Shown piece after piece: positions 45,269 to 54,273 of a DNA stretch of 64,000 nt (its first letter is position 1; every line of letters starts with the position of its first letter). The stretch is taken from the NCBI RefSeq assembly GCF_024758705.1, contig NZ_CP096971.1:3501501-3565500 (forward strand). Direction: 5' to 3'. A program made the position numbers and the translations under genes. The notes beneath the pieces were generated by a model. It was not told where the DNA came from. It made no database searches and saw nothing but the letters and a program-made list of their open reading frames with translations. This DNA comes from Sphingomonas sp. SUN019 (GTDB lineage Bacteria; Pseudomonadota; Alphaproteobacteria; Sphingomonadales; Sphingomonadaceae).

Positions 45269-45919
45269 ATGACTGTTGTGACGTTCCGTTCCCTGGCGGC
45301 GATCGCCGTCGCGATGACCGCATTGCCCGCCGCCGCGCAGATGCAAACCGAAATTCCCAAGGCGGTGGGGACGATGAGCCAGGCGCAGCAGGCGCGCCGC
45401 GCGCTGGCCACGGGTGCGCAGTGCCTGTTGCGGGAAAAGCCGAGCAACGTCCGCAGCTTCCTGAGGATGGATCCCGACAGCCGCGATGCGGCGCGGACCG
45501 CGACCTATCTGAACCGTGGCGACTGCGTCGACGGGTCGACCGGTTCGATCTCGATGCAATTCAGCGCGGCGGCGCTTCGCGGCGCGTTGTTCAAGGCGTC
45601 GTACATCAATGACTATGCAGACGCCGCGCCGCCGCTGACAAACACGCCGGTGGCTGTTCAGGGCGATGTGTCGGCGGGGCAAGATAATCCCGTGAAGCAA
45701 CGCCGATTCACTGAATGTGTCATACGGCGCGATCCAGCGGCCGCACGGGCGGTGGTGTTGGCCGATACTGAAAGCGCGGCGGAACAGGCTGCGCTGATCG
45801 CGTTGCAGCCGGCGTTCGAGGCGTGCCTGTCCGAAAAAAGCGGCGACATGACCAAATCGATGTTCGCCGGGGTGCTCGCGGAAACGCTGTACCAGATGGC
45901 AGGTCCGACCGGTGGTTGA
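45269..45919 (+). CDS. Exported protein of unknown function between nuoF and nuoG
   Basis: A 216-residue protein. The ATG at 45269 follows an AAGGAGG ribosome site and gives a signal peptide ending LPAAAQ (residues about 1-24: RSLAAIAVAMTALPAAAQ). A longer frame opens at 45200 inside the nuoF end but lacks a signal. The mature part has Cys at AQCLLREKP, RGDCVDG, ECVIRR and EACLSEK, which could form two disulfides in the periplasm. It has no similarity that I know to complex I parts, yet it sits in the operon, 66 bases after nuoF. Confidence 0.7.
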   Translation: MTVVTFRSLAAIAVAMTALPAAAQMQTEIPKAVGTMSQAQQARRALATGAQCLLREKPSNVRSFLRMDPDSRDAARTATYLNRGDCVDGSTGSISMQFSAAALRGALFKASYINDYADAAPPLTNTPVAVQGDVSAGQDNPVKQRRFTECVIRRDPAAARAVVLADTESAAEQAALIALQPAFEACLSEKSGDMTKSMFAGVLAETLYQMAGPTGG

Positions 45920-45991
45920 GCGGTAACCGGACCCACGACGCTTGCGCGCGGCGGCAAGCCGGGGCAAGCGCCGCGCGTCAACTGAACGAAA

Positions 45992-46010
45992 CGCCGCGGG
46001 GGCCGCGGCG
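45992..46010 (+). other. Strong GC hairpin ahead of nuoG
   Basis: CGCCGCGG (45992-45999) pairs perfectly with CCGCGGCG (46003-46010) around GGG. It lies in the 137 bases between the exported-protein gene and nuoG. There is no T run, so it is unlikely to be a full terminator; it may attenuate transcription or protect the mRNA end. Confidence 0.45.
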
Positions 46011-46056
46011 ATGATGGAAAGCGACGACGCGCACGCGGGTCGTCAGGGAAGAATTG

Positions 46057-48051
46057 ATGCCCTTAGTCAAGGTCGACGGCGTAGAGATCGAAGTCCCGCA
46101 GGGCGCGACCGTGCTGCAGGCGTGCGAGCTGGCGGGGAAGGAAATCCCGCGCTTTTGCTATCACGAACGGCTGAGCATCGCAGGCAATTGCCGGATGTGT
46201 CTGGTCGAGGTGAAGCCGGGTCCGCCGAAGCCCCAGGCGTCGTGCGCGCTGCCCGCCGCGGACAAGCAGGAGATCTTCACCAACACGCCGATGGTGAAGC
46301 ACGCGCGCGAAGGGATGATGGAGTTCTTGCTCATCAACCACCCGCTCGATTGCCCGATCTGTGACCAGGGCGGCGAATGCGATCTGCAGGACCAGTCGAT
46401 CGCCTACGGCCGCGGGCACACGCGTTACCTCGAGAACAAGCGCGCGGTGACCGAGAAATATATGGGGCCGATCGTGAAGACGGTGATGACGCGGTGCATC
46501 CAATGCACGCGCTGCATCCGCTTCGCCGAGGAGGTCGCGGGGGTCGAGGAGATCGGTGCGATCTATCGCGGCGAGAACATGCAGATCACGTCGTACCTCG
46601 AAGAGGCGGTGACGAGCGAATTGTCGGGCAACGTCGTCGATCTGTGCCCGGTCGGTGCGCTGACCTCGAAGCCCTATGCGTTCGAGGCGCGGCCGTGGGA
46701 GCTGAAGAAGACGCTGACGATAGACGTCATGGACGCGGTCGGCACCAACATCCGGCTCGACAGCCGCGGGCGGCAGGTGCTGCGCTGCGTGCCGCGCGTG
46801 AACGACGACGTGAACGAGGAATGGGCGACCGACAAGACGCGCCACGCGGTCGACGGGCTGGTGCGGCGGCGGCTCGACCGGCCGTTCGTGCGGCGTGACG
46901 GGCGGTTGGTCGAGGCGACGTGGGACGAGGCGTTCGCGGCGATTGCGGCGGTGGACGCAGGGTCGAGCGCTGCGGCGGTCGCGGGCGATCTGGTCGATTG
47001 CGAGACGATGTATGCGGCCAAGGCGTTGCTGGCGTCGCTCGGCTCCGATCTGCTCGAAGGGCGGCAGACCGGGATGGACTACGATACGTCCAGCCTGGCC
47101 GCGGTGAATTTCAACACGACGATCGCTGGCGTCGAGGAAGCGGACGCGATCCTGCTGGTCGGCACCAATCTGCGCTGGGAAGCGTCGCTGGTGAACACGC
47201 GGGTGCGCAAAGCGATCAAGAAGGGCGCGAAGGTCTTCGCGATCGGGCCGGAGACCGAGCTGACCTACAAGGTCGAATGGCTCGGCGACGATCTGGCGTT
47301 GTTGAACGATTTGCCCGAGGCGGTGGCTGAAGTGTTCGGCAAGGCCGAGCGGCCGGTGATGATCGTCGGCGGCGCGGCGTTGAAGGGCGGGCAGGGGGCG
47401 ACGCTGGCGCTCGCCAAGACGCTGAACGTCGTTCGTGAGGGCTGGAACGGTTACAACGTCGTGCATTTCTCGGCCGCGCGGATGGGTGGGCTGATGCTCG
47501 GCTATGCGCAGAAGGCGGGAATTTCGGCGCTGCATGATGCGAAGCTGACGTTCTTCCTGGGCGCAGACGAGGCGGATTTCGGCAAGTTTGCGGGCTTCAA
47601 GGTCTATGTCGGGCATCACGGCGACAAGGGCGCAGCGGCGGCGGATGTCGTGCTGCCGGGCGCGAGCTATGCCGAGAAATCGGGGACGTGGGTCAATCTG
47701 GAGGGTCGCGTCCAGCGTGGCGAACGCGCGGTATTCCCGCCGGGCGATGCGCGCGAGGACTGGACGATCTTCCGTGCCTTGTCGGAACGGATGGAAAAGA
47801 CGTTGCCTTTCGACACGATCGAACAATTGCGTAGCGCGATGGCGGCGGAGCAGCCGTTGCTGGCCGAGCCGGGGTTGAAGACGTTCGACTGGTCGCCGCC
47901 ATCGCTCGATGCGAAGGCGGAGGGGGTGCTGGCAGGGTATCCGATCCAGGACTTCTACCTGACAAATGCCATCTGCCGCGCCAGCCCGACGATGCAGCGT
48001 TGTTCGGCGGAACTGCTGCACGGCGAGGAATTCGCGGAGGCAGCAGAGTGA
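46057..48051 (+). CDS. nuoG: NADH-quinone oxidoreductase subunit G
   Basis: A 664-residue iron-sulfur subunit. Fe-S ligands: CYHERLSIAGNCRMCLVEV and ASCALP (N1b), the HxxxC site HPLDCPICDQGGECDLQD (N5), and CIQCTRCIRF with CPVGAL (N4). The rest is the molybdopterin oxidoreductase-like domain without a cofactor, as in all NuoG. The ATG at 46057 is chosen over a TTG one codon earlier. Length is normal for alphaproteobacteria. Confidence 0.96.
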   Translation: MPLVKVDGVEIEVPQGATVLQACELAGKEIPRFCYHERLSIAGNCRMCLVEVKPGPPKPQASCALPAADKQEIFTNTPMVKHAREGMMEFLLINHPLDCPICDQGGECDLQDQSIAYGRGHTRYLENKRAVTEKYMGPIVKTVMTRCIQCTRCIRFAEEVAGVEEIGAIYRGENMQITSYLEEAVTSELSGNVVDLCPVGALTSKPYAFEARPWELKKTLTIDVMDAVGTNIRLDSRGRQVLRCVPRVNDDVNEEWATDKTRHAVDGLVRRRLDRPFVRRDGRLVEATWDEAFAAIAAVDAGSSAAAVAGDLVDCETMYAAKALLASLGSDLLEGRQTGMDYDTSSLAAVNFNTTIAGVEEADAILLVGTNLRWEASLVNTRVRKAIKKGAKVFAIGPETELTYKVEWLGDDLALLNDLPEAVAEVFGKAERPVMIVGGAALKGGQGATLALAKTLNVVREGWNGYNVVHFSAARMGGLMLGYAQKAGISALHDAKLTFFLGADEADFGKFAGFKVYVGHHGDKGAAAADVVLPGASYAEKSGTWVNLEGRVQRGERAVFPPGDAREDWTIFRALSERMEKTLPFDTIEQLRSAMAAEQPLLAEPGLKTFDWSPPSLDAKAEGVLAGYPIQDFYLTNAICRASPTMQRCSAELLHGEEFAEAAE

Positions 48052-48062
48052 TGGCATACCTT

Positions 48063-48180
48063 AAATCCTGCCCTGCAAGGGGAGGTGGCGCGCAGCGTCG
48101 GAGGGGTATCACCTTCTCGATGGCGCAACACCCCTCCGTCAGCGCTTCGCGCTGCCACCTCCCCTTGCAGGGGAGGATTT
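48063..48180. repeat. Palindromic element, type B copy 2 (between nuoG and nuoH)
   Basis: Same type as the element before nuoC: left end AAATCCTGCCCTGCAAGGGG from 48063, right end CCCCTTGCAGGGGAGGATTT to 48180. The arms pair with one mismatch. Inner part differs more from copy 1. The right end lies 4 bases before the nuoH GTG at 48185; a TTG start would begin inside it. So the element supplies the nuoH ribosome site. Confidence 0.92.
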
Positions 48181-48184
48181 GCTG

Positions 48185-49231
48185 GTGACCGCGTTCTTCA
48201 CCTCTTACGGCATGAACTACGGCTGGGCATGGTTCCTCGCTACGATCATCGGTATCCTGGTCATCGCGCTGCCGCTGATGTTGGCGGTGGCGATGATCAT
48301 TTATGCCGACCGGAAGATCTGGGCGGCGATGGCGCTGCGGCGGGGGCCGAACGTCGTCGGGCCGTTCGGGCTGCTGCAGTCGTTCGCCGACGGGTTGAAG
48401 GTGTTCCTGCAGGAAACGATCATCCCGACCGCGGCGAACCGCGGGTTGTTCCTGCTCGCGCCGATCATCACCTTCACCGTCGCGCTGATCGTGTGGGCGG
48501 TGGTGCCGTTCCAACCTGAGGTCGTACTCGCCAACATCAACGTCGGGCTGCTGTACGTGCTCGCGGCGTCGTCATTGGGCGTGTACGGGATCATCCTGGC
48601 GGGCTGGTCGTCGAACTCGAAATATCCGTTCTTCTCCGCGATCCGCGCCGCGGCGCAGATGGTCAGTTACGAGGTCGCGATCGGCTTCATCCTGATCTCG
48701 GTTGTGCTGTGGGCGGGCAGCTTCAACATGACCGCGATCGTCGAGGCGCAGCGCAGCGTGCTGAACAGCGGCATCAACGGCTTCTTCCTGAACCCGTTGC
48801 TGTTCCCGATGGCGATCATGTTCCTGATCTCGAGCCTCGCCGAAACGCAGCGCGCGCCGTTCGACCTGACCGAGGCTGAGAGCGAACTGGTCGCGGGGTA
48901 TCAGACCGAATATTCGTCCATGTCGTTCGCGCTCTACTGGCTCGGCGAATATGCCAACGTCATCCTGATGTGCACGCTGAACGCGACGTTGTTCTGGGGC
49001 GGATATTTGCCCCCGATCGACTGGGCGCCGCTGTACATGGTGCCGGGCATCCTGTGGCTGTTCGCGAAGATCCTGTTCTTCTTCTTCGTGTTCAGCTGGA
49101 TCAAGGCGACGGTGCCGCGGTACCGCTACGATCAGCTGATGCGGCTGGGCTGGAAGGTGTTCCTGCCAGTGTCGCTGTTCTGGGTGTTCCTCGTTTCCGG
49201 CGTGCTCATGTGGCAGCGGGTGGGATTCTAA
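48185..49231 (+). CDS. nuoH: NADH-quinone oxidoreductase subunit H
   Basis: A 348-residue membrane subunit with eight helices, forming the quinone-chamber end of the membrane arm. Family motifs: [39 protein letters not shown] (in part), [20 protein letters not shown] and [20 protein letters not shown]. The exact start is uncertain: GTG 48185 has the best spacing to GGGGAGGA in the upstream palindrome, but a TTG at 48179 is also in frame. Confidence 0.95.
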   Translation: MTAFFTSYGMNYGWAWFLATIIGILVIALPLMLAVAMIIYADRKIWAAMALRRGPNVVGPFGLLQSFADGLKVFLQETIIPTAANRGLFLLAPIITFTVALIVWAVVPFQPEVVLANINVGLLYVLAASSLGVYGIILAGWSSNSKYPFFSAIRAAAQMVSYEVAIGFILISVVLWAGSFNMTAIVEAQRSVLNSGINGFFLNPLLFPMAIMFLISSLAETQRAPFDLTEAESELVAGYQTEYSSMSFALYWLGEYANVILMCTLNATLFWGGYLPPIDWAPLYMVPGILWLFAKILFFFFVFSWIKATVPRYRYDQLMRLGWKVFLPVSLFWVFLVSGVLMWQRVGF

Positions 49232-49233
49232 GC

Positions 49234-49719
49234 ATGAGTATCGCTTCGACAATCAAGGCGTTCACGCTCTGGGAGTTCGTGAAGGCGCACGCGCTGACGC
49301 TGAAGTATTTCTTCAAGGCGAAGGCGACGATCAACTATCCGTTCGAGAAGAACCCGATCTCGCCCCGTTTCCGCGGTGAACACGCGTTGCGGCGGTATCC
49401 GAACGGCGAGGAGCGGTGCATCGCGTGCAAATTGTGCGAGGCGATCTGCCCTGCACAGGCGATCACGATCGAGGCCGAGCCGCGTGACGACGGCAGCCGC
49501 CGCACGACGCGCTACGACATCGACATGACCAAGTGCATCTATTGCGGGCTGTGCGCGGAGGCGTGCCCGGTCGATGCGATCGTCGAGGGGCCGAATTTCG
49601 AATTCGCGACAGAGACGCGCGAGGAACTGATCTACGACAAGGCGAAGCTGCTCGACAACGGCGACCGCTGGGAACGCGCGATCGCGGCGAACCTTGCCGC
49701 CGATGCGGCATACCGGTAG
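49234..49719 (+). CDS. nuoI: NADH-quinone oxidoreductase subunit I
   Basis: A 161-residue ferredoxin-like subunit with two [4Fe-4S] clusters (N6a, N6b): [16 protein letters not shown] and [16 protein letters not shown]. The start [21 protein letters not shown] (in part) is an amphipathic membrane-surface helix, normal for the family. Two bases after nuoH. Confidence 0.97.
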   Translation: MSIASTIKAFTLWEFVKAHALTLKYFFKAKATINYPFEKNPISPRFRGEHALRRYPNGEERCIACKLCEAICPAQAITIEAEPRDDGSRRTTRYDIDMTKCIYCGLCAEACPVDAIVEGPNFEFATETREELIYDKAKLLDNGDRWERAIAANLAADAAYR

Positions 49720-49729
49720 GCGCGCCGAC

Positions 49730-50341
49730 ATGATTCAGGCGATCGCCTTTTACCTCTTCGCGTTCACTGTGATCGTGTCCGGCGCGATGACGATTTCGTC
49801 GCGCAATCCGGTGCATTCGGTGCTGTGGCTGATCCTGGCGTTCTTCAACGCCGCAGGGCTGATGGTGCTGGTCGGCGCGGAGTTCATCGCGATGCTGCTG
49901 GTCATCGTCTATGTTGGCGCGGTTGCGGTATTGTTCCTGTTCGTCGTGATGATGCTCGACGTCGATTTCGCCGAATTGCGCGCCGGGTTCGTGCGCTATG
50001 CGTGGATCGGGCTGGCGCTGGCGGTGGCGCTCGTCGCCGAGATATTCATTGCGGTCGGCGCGTGGAGTGCGGGTGGGGTCGACCTGGCACGACGCGCTGC
50101 CCCGATGCGCGACGAGGTGCCGAACATCGAGGCGATCGGGCAATTGCTCTACACGCGCTATCTGTTCGTGTTCGAGGGTGCGGGGCTGGTCCTGCTGGTC
50201 GCCATGATCGGCGCGATCGTGCTGACGCATCGCGAACGGACCGGCGTGCTGAAACAGAATATCGCGCGCCAGATCGCGCGCCGTCCGCAAGATGCGACCC
50301 GCAATGTGCGGCCTGAAATCGGTGCGGGGGTGCAGTTGTGA
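49730..50341 (+). CDS. nuoJ: NADH-quinone oxidoreductase subunit J
   Basis: A 203-residue membrane subunit with five helices. It has the conserved [22 protein letters not shown] region (in part: [12 protein letters not shown]), the [17 protein letters not shown] helix and a later ARYLFVFE-like [17 protein letters not shown]. The helix interruption in TM3 takes part in coupling quinone reduction to proton pumping. GTG of nuoK overlaps its stop. Confidence 0.95.
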   Translation: MIQAIAFYLFAFTVIVSGAMTISSRNPVHSVLWLILAFFNAAGLMVLVGAEFIAMLLVIVYVGAVAVLFLFVVMMLDVDFAELRAGFVRYAWIGLALAVALVAEIFIAVGAWSAGGVDLARRAAPMRDEVPNIEAIGQLLYTRYLFVFEGAGLVLLVAMIGAIVLTHRERTGVLKQNIARQIARRPQDATRNVRPEIGAGVQL

Positions 50342-50652
50342 ACGCGTCGATCGGGCTGATTCACTATCTGGTCGTTGCGGCGATCCTGTTCACGATGGGG
50401 GTGCTGGGCATCTTCCTGAACCGCAAGAACATCATCGTCATCCTCATGGCGATCGAGTTGATCCTGCTGGCGGTGAACATCAATCTGGTCGCGTTCTCGG
50501 CCGCGCTGAACGATCTGGTCGGGCAGGTCTTCGCGATGTTCGTGCTGACCGTCGCGGCGGGGGAGGCGGCGATCGGCCTCGCCATCCTGGTCATCTATTT
50601 CCGCGGTCGGGGGACGATTTCGGTCGACGATCCCAGCCGGATGAAGGGGTAA
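50338..50652 (+). CDS. nuoK: NADH-quinone oxidoreductase subunit K
   Basis: A 104-residue subunit with three helices. It carries the two membrane glutamates of the proton path in [15 protein letters not shown] and [15 protein letters not shown]. Starts at GTG 50338 in the standard GTGA overlap with nuoJ. Confidence 0.97.
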   Translation: MNASIGLIHYLVVAAILFTMGVLGIFLNRKNIIVILMAIELILLAVNINLVAFSAALNDLVGQVFAMFVLTVAAGEAAIGLAILVIYFRGRGTISVDDPSRMKG

Positions 50653-50656
50653 TCCG

Positions 50657-52741
50657 TTGATCCTTTTCATCGTCTTCCTGCCGCTTCTGGCGGCGATCGT
50701 CGCTGGGCTTGGCAATCGCGCGATTGGCAACGTGCCTGCGAAGGTCATTACGACCGGCGCGCTGTTCGCGTCGTGCCTGTTGTCATGGCCGGTATTCATC
50801 GGCTTCCTGAGCGGCACGAACGCGCCGAGCGTCACGCCGGTGCTGCATTTTATCAGCTCAGGGTCATTCGACGTGTCGTGGGCGCTGAAGGTCGATGCGC
50901 TGACCGCGGTCATGCTGGTCGTCATCACCAGCGTCTCCGCGCTCGTCCACCTCTATAGCTGGGGCTATATGGAGGAAGACCCGGATCAGCCGCGGTTCTT
51001 CGCCTATCTCTCGCTGTTCACCTTCGCGATGCTGATGCTGGTGACGGCGGACAATCTGATCCAGATGTTCTTCGGCTGGGAAGGCGTCGGCCTCGCCAGT
51101 TATCTGCTGATCGGCTTCTGGTTCAGGAAACCAAGCGCCAACGCCGCGGCGATCAAGGCGTTCGTGGTGAACCGCGTCGGCGATCTCGGCTTCATGCTCG
51201 GCATCTTCGGCACCTATCTGGTGTTCGACACCGTCTCGATCCCCGAGATCCTCGCCGCCGCACCCGGCATGGCGGGCAGCACGATCGGCTTCCTCGGCTA
51301 TCGTTTCGACACTATGACCGTGCTGTGCCTGCTGCTGTTCGTCGGCGCGATGGGCAAATCGGCGCAATTGGGGCTGCACACCTGGCTGCCCGATGCGATG
51401 GAGGGGCCGACGCCGGTGTCGGCTTTGATCCACGCCGCGACGATGGTCACCGCGGGCGTGTTCATGGTGTGCCGCCTGTCGCCGATGTTCGAGACGTCGC
51501 CGACTGCGCTGGCGGTGGTGACCGGCGTCGGGGCGGCGACCTGCCTGTTCGCGGCGACCGTCGGCACGACGCAGACCGACATCAAGCGTGTCATCGCTTA
51601 TTCGACCTGCTCGCAGCTCGGCTATATGTTCTTCGCGGCGGGCGTCGGCGCATACGGCGCGGCGATGTTCCATCTGTTCACGCACGCATTCTTCAAGGCG
51701 TTGCTGTTCCTGGGTGCAGGATCGGTGATCCACGCGATGCACCACGAACAGGATATGCGGTTCTACGGTGGCCTGCGGAAGGAAATCCCGATCACTTTCT
51801 GGGCGATGCTGCTCGGCACGCTGGCGATCACCGGGGTCGGCATCTATGGTGTCGGCGGGTTTGCGGGCTATCATTCGAAGGATGCGATCCTCGAGGTGAG
51901 CTGGGCCGCGGGTCAGCCGGGGGCGTTCTGGGTCGGGACGTTCGCGGCGCTGCTGACGAGTTTCTATTCGTGGCGGCTGATGTTCCTGACCTTCTGGGGC
52001 AAGCCGCGCTGGGCGGCGAGCGAGCATATCCAGCACGCGCTTCACGACGCGCACGGGCACGACGATCATGGCCATGATAGTAGTGGGGAGGCGCATCACG
52101 GCGACGTGGCGCATGAGGATGCGAGCCACGCGCCGAATGCGCACGCGGCGGGCGCGGCGGAGACGCCTGCGGGGACAGGCGGCTATCATCCGCACGAGAG
52201 CCCGTGGTCGATGCTGGTGCCGCTGATCCTGCTGTCGGTTGGCGCGGTCGCGGCGGGCTTCGTGTTCCATCACTGGTTCATCGAGCCCGAGGCGGGCGAA
52301 GGCTTCTGGCGCGGGTCGATCGCGTTCCGCGAGGAATTGATGCATCACATGCATGAGGTGCCGTTGCTGGTGAAGCTGGCTGCGACGATCGCGATGGTGA
52401 TCGGGTTCGCGATCGCGTGGATGGCGTATATCCGCTCGACCAATATCCCGGCGAAGTTCACCGCGACGTTCGACGTGCTGTACGATTTCGTGCATCACAA
52501 ATGGTATTTCGACGAGCTGTACCATCTGCTGTTCGTCCGTCCCGCCTTCGCGATCGGACGTCTGCTCTGGCACAAGGGTGACGAGAGGACGATCGACCGG
52601 TTCGGGCCGAACGGCTCGGCGTGGCTGGTGCAGATGGGCAGCCGCGCGGCGGGCAAGCTCCAGACCGGATATGTCTATACCTATGCCTTCGTCATGCTGA
52701 TCGGACTGACCGCCGCGGTAACCTGGGTGATCGCGTCGTGA
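50657..52741 (+). CDS. nuoL: NADH-quinone oxidoreductase subunit L
   Basis: A 694-residue antiporter-like subunit with about 16 helices and the long lateral helix. Motifs: FFGWEGVGLASYLLIGFWF, AFVVNRVGDLGFMLG, MGKSAQLGLHTWLPDAMEGPTPVSALIHAATMV (in part: HTWLPDAMEGPTPVSALIHA). Start TTG 50657 (MILFIVFLP). Residues about 455-515 hold an unusual His-rich stretch (HGHDDHGHDSSGEAHHGDV) in a loop. This subunit pumps at the tip of the membrane arm. Confidence 0.96.
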   Translation: MILFIVFLPLLAAIVAGLGNRAIGNVPAKVITTGALFASCLLSWPVFIGFLSGTNAPSVTPVLHFISSGSFDVSWALKVDALTAVMLVVITSVSALVHLYSWGYMEEDPDQPRFFAYLSLFTFAMLMLVTADNLIQMFFGWEGVGLASYLLIGFWFRKPSANAAAIKAFVVNRVGDLGFMLGIFGTYLVFDTVSIPEILAAAPGMAGSTIGFLGYRFDTMTVLCLLLFVGAMGKSAQLGLHTWLPDAMEGPTPVSALIHAATMVTAGVFMVCRLSPMFETSPTALAVVTGVGAATCLFAATVGTTQTDIKRVIAYSTCSQLGYMFFAAGVGAYGAAMFHLFTHAFFKALLFLGAGSVIHAMHHEQDMRFYGGLRKEIPITFWAMLLGTLAITGVGIYGVGGFAGYHSKDAILEVSWAAGQPGAFWVGTFAALLTSFYSWRLMFLTFWGKPRWAASEHIQHALHDAHGHDDHGHDSSGEAHHGDVAHEDASHAPNAHAAGAAETPAGTGGYHPHESPWSMLVPLILLSVGAVAAGFVFHHWFIEPEAGEGFWRGSIAFREELMHHMHEVPLLVKLAATIAMVIGFAIAWMAYIRSTNIPAKFTATFDVLYDFVHHKWYFDELYHLLFVRPAFAIGRLLWHKGDERTIDRFGPNGSAWLVQMGSRAAGKLQTGYVYTYAFVMLIGLTAAVTWVIAS

Positions 52742-54273
52742 GTTTCCCGATCCTTTCCGTCATGCTCGCGGTACCCGCGATTGCCGCGGTCGCGTGCCTA
52801 TTCCTGTCTGCGCCCTCCGCACGCTGGCTGGCGCTGGCGGCGACGCTGGTCGACCTCGCGCTCGGCGTGATCCTGTGGACCAGCTACGACATCGGCGGCG
52901 CGCAGTGGCAGTTCGTCGAATATGCGCCGCTGTTCGGGCGGTTCGGCTGGGCGCTGGGCATCGACGGGTTTGCGCTGCTGCTCATCATGCTCAGCGTGTT
53001 CCTGATGCCGATCTGCATCGGCGCATCGTGGGCCGCGATCGAAAAGCGCGTGCCCGAATATATGGCCGCGTTCCTGCTGACCGAGGTGCTGATGATCGGC
53101 ACCTTTGCGGCGCAGGATCTGTTCCTGTTCTACATCTTCTTCGAAGCCGGGCTGATCCCGATGTATCTGATCATCGGCATCTGGGGCGGGCAGAACCGGA
53201 TCTACGCGAGCTACAAGTTCTTCCTCTACACCCTGCTCGGCTCGCTGCTGATGTTTATCGCGATGCTCTACATGAGCATCGAAGCGGGCACGACGAGCAT
53301 CCCCGCGCTGATGGCGTATGATTTCCCGGCCAGCGTGCAGACATGGCTGTGGCTGGCGTTCTTCGCGTCGTTCGCGGTGAAGATGCCGATGTGGCCGGTC
53401 CACACCTGGCTGCCGGACGCGCACGTGCAGGCCCCGACCGCCGGGTCGGTGATCCTGGCGGGGGTGTTGCTGAAGCTGGGCGGCTACGGCTTCCTGCGTT
53501 TCAGCCTGCCGATGTTTCCCGAGGCGTCGGCGCAGTTCGTGTGGCTGGTGTTTGGCCTGTCGGCGGTGGCGGTGATCTACACCAGTCTGGTCGCGCTGGT
53601 GCAATCGGACATGAAGAAGCTGATCGCTTATTCGTCGGTCGCGCACATGGCGATCGTGACGATCGGGCTGTTCGCGTTCAACCAGCAGGGCATCGAAGGC
53701 GCGATGCTGGTGATGCTCGGCCACGGGCTCGTGTCGGGCGCGTTGTTCCTGTGCGTCGGCGTGATCTACGACCGGTTGCATACCCGTGAGATCAGCCGTT
53801 ACGGCGGGCTGGCGATCAACATGCCGCGCTACGCGTTACTCTTCATGTTGTTCACGATGGCTTCGGTCGGCTTGCCGGGGACGAGCAATTTCCCCGGCGA
53901 GATCCTGGCGCTGATGGGCACGTATCAGGTCTCGACCACGATCACCTTGCTGTGCACGACCGGCATCATCCTGGGTGCGGCATATATGCTGTACCTCTAT
54001 CGCCGCGTCGTATTCGGCGAGATCAAATCGGAGGACGTGCGTGCGATGACCGATCTGTCGCGGCGTGAAGTCTGGCTGCTCGCGCCGATCGCGGCGGTGG
54101 TGCTGTGGATGGGCGTCTATCCCGAAAGCTTCCTCGCGCCGATGCGCAAGGATACGCAGACGCTGCTGGCGCGGATCGGTCGCGCGAAGCCTGCGGGGGA
54201 TTCCTTGCCGACCGCCGGAAGCGGGGTCGTCCCCGCCGCGCCCGCTGAAACCGCGCATGGGGGCGCGCACTAA
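52738..54273 (+). CDS. nuoM: NADH-quinone oxidoreductase subunit M
   Basis: A 511-residue antiporter-like subunit with about 14 helices. Motifs: LFYIFFEAGLIPMYLIIGIWGG (in part), KMPMWPVHTWLPDAHVQAPTAGSVILAGVLLKLGGYGFLR (in part: VHTWLPDAHVQAPTAGSVIL) and SDMKKLIAYSSVAHMA. The GTG at 52738 overlaps the nuoL stop. The open frame upstream is a nuoL shadow. Confidence 0.97.
   Translation: MSFPILSVMLAVPAIAAVACLFLSAPSARWLALAATLVDLALGVILWTSYDIGGAQWQFVEYAPLFGRFGWALGIDGFALLLIMLSVFLMPICIGASWAAIEKRVPEYMAAFLLTEVLMIGTFAAQDLFLFYIFFEAGLIPMYLIIGIWGGQNRIYASYKFFLYTLLGSLLMFIAMLYMSIEAGTTSIPALMAYDFPASVQTWLWLAFFASFAVKMPMWPVHTWLPDAHVQAPTAGSVILAGVLLKLGGYGFLRFSLPMFPEASAQFVWLVFGLSAVAVIYTSLVALVQSDMKKLIAYSSVAHMAIVTIGLFAFNQQGIEGAMLVMLGHGLVSGALFLCVGVIYDRLHTREISRYGGLAINMPRYALLFMLFTMASVGLPGTSNFPGEILALMGTYQVSTTITLLCTTGIILGAAYMLYLYRRVVFGEIKSEDVRAMTDLSRREVWLLAPIAAVVLWMGVYPESFLAPMRKDTQTLLARIGRAKPAGDSLPTAGSGVVPAAPAETAHGGAH

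Noticed and set aside
50864..52573. A 569-codon minus-strand open frame opposite nuoL
   Set aside because: Antisense shadow of a conserved membrane subunit; composition (Arg, Asp, Gln, His-rich) is typical of such shadows.
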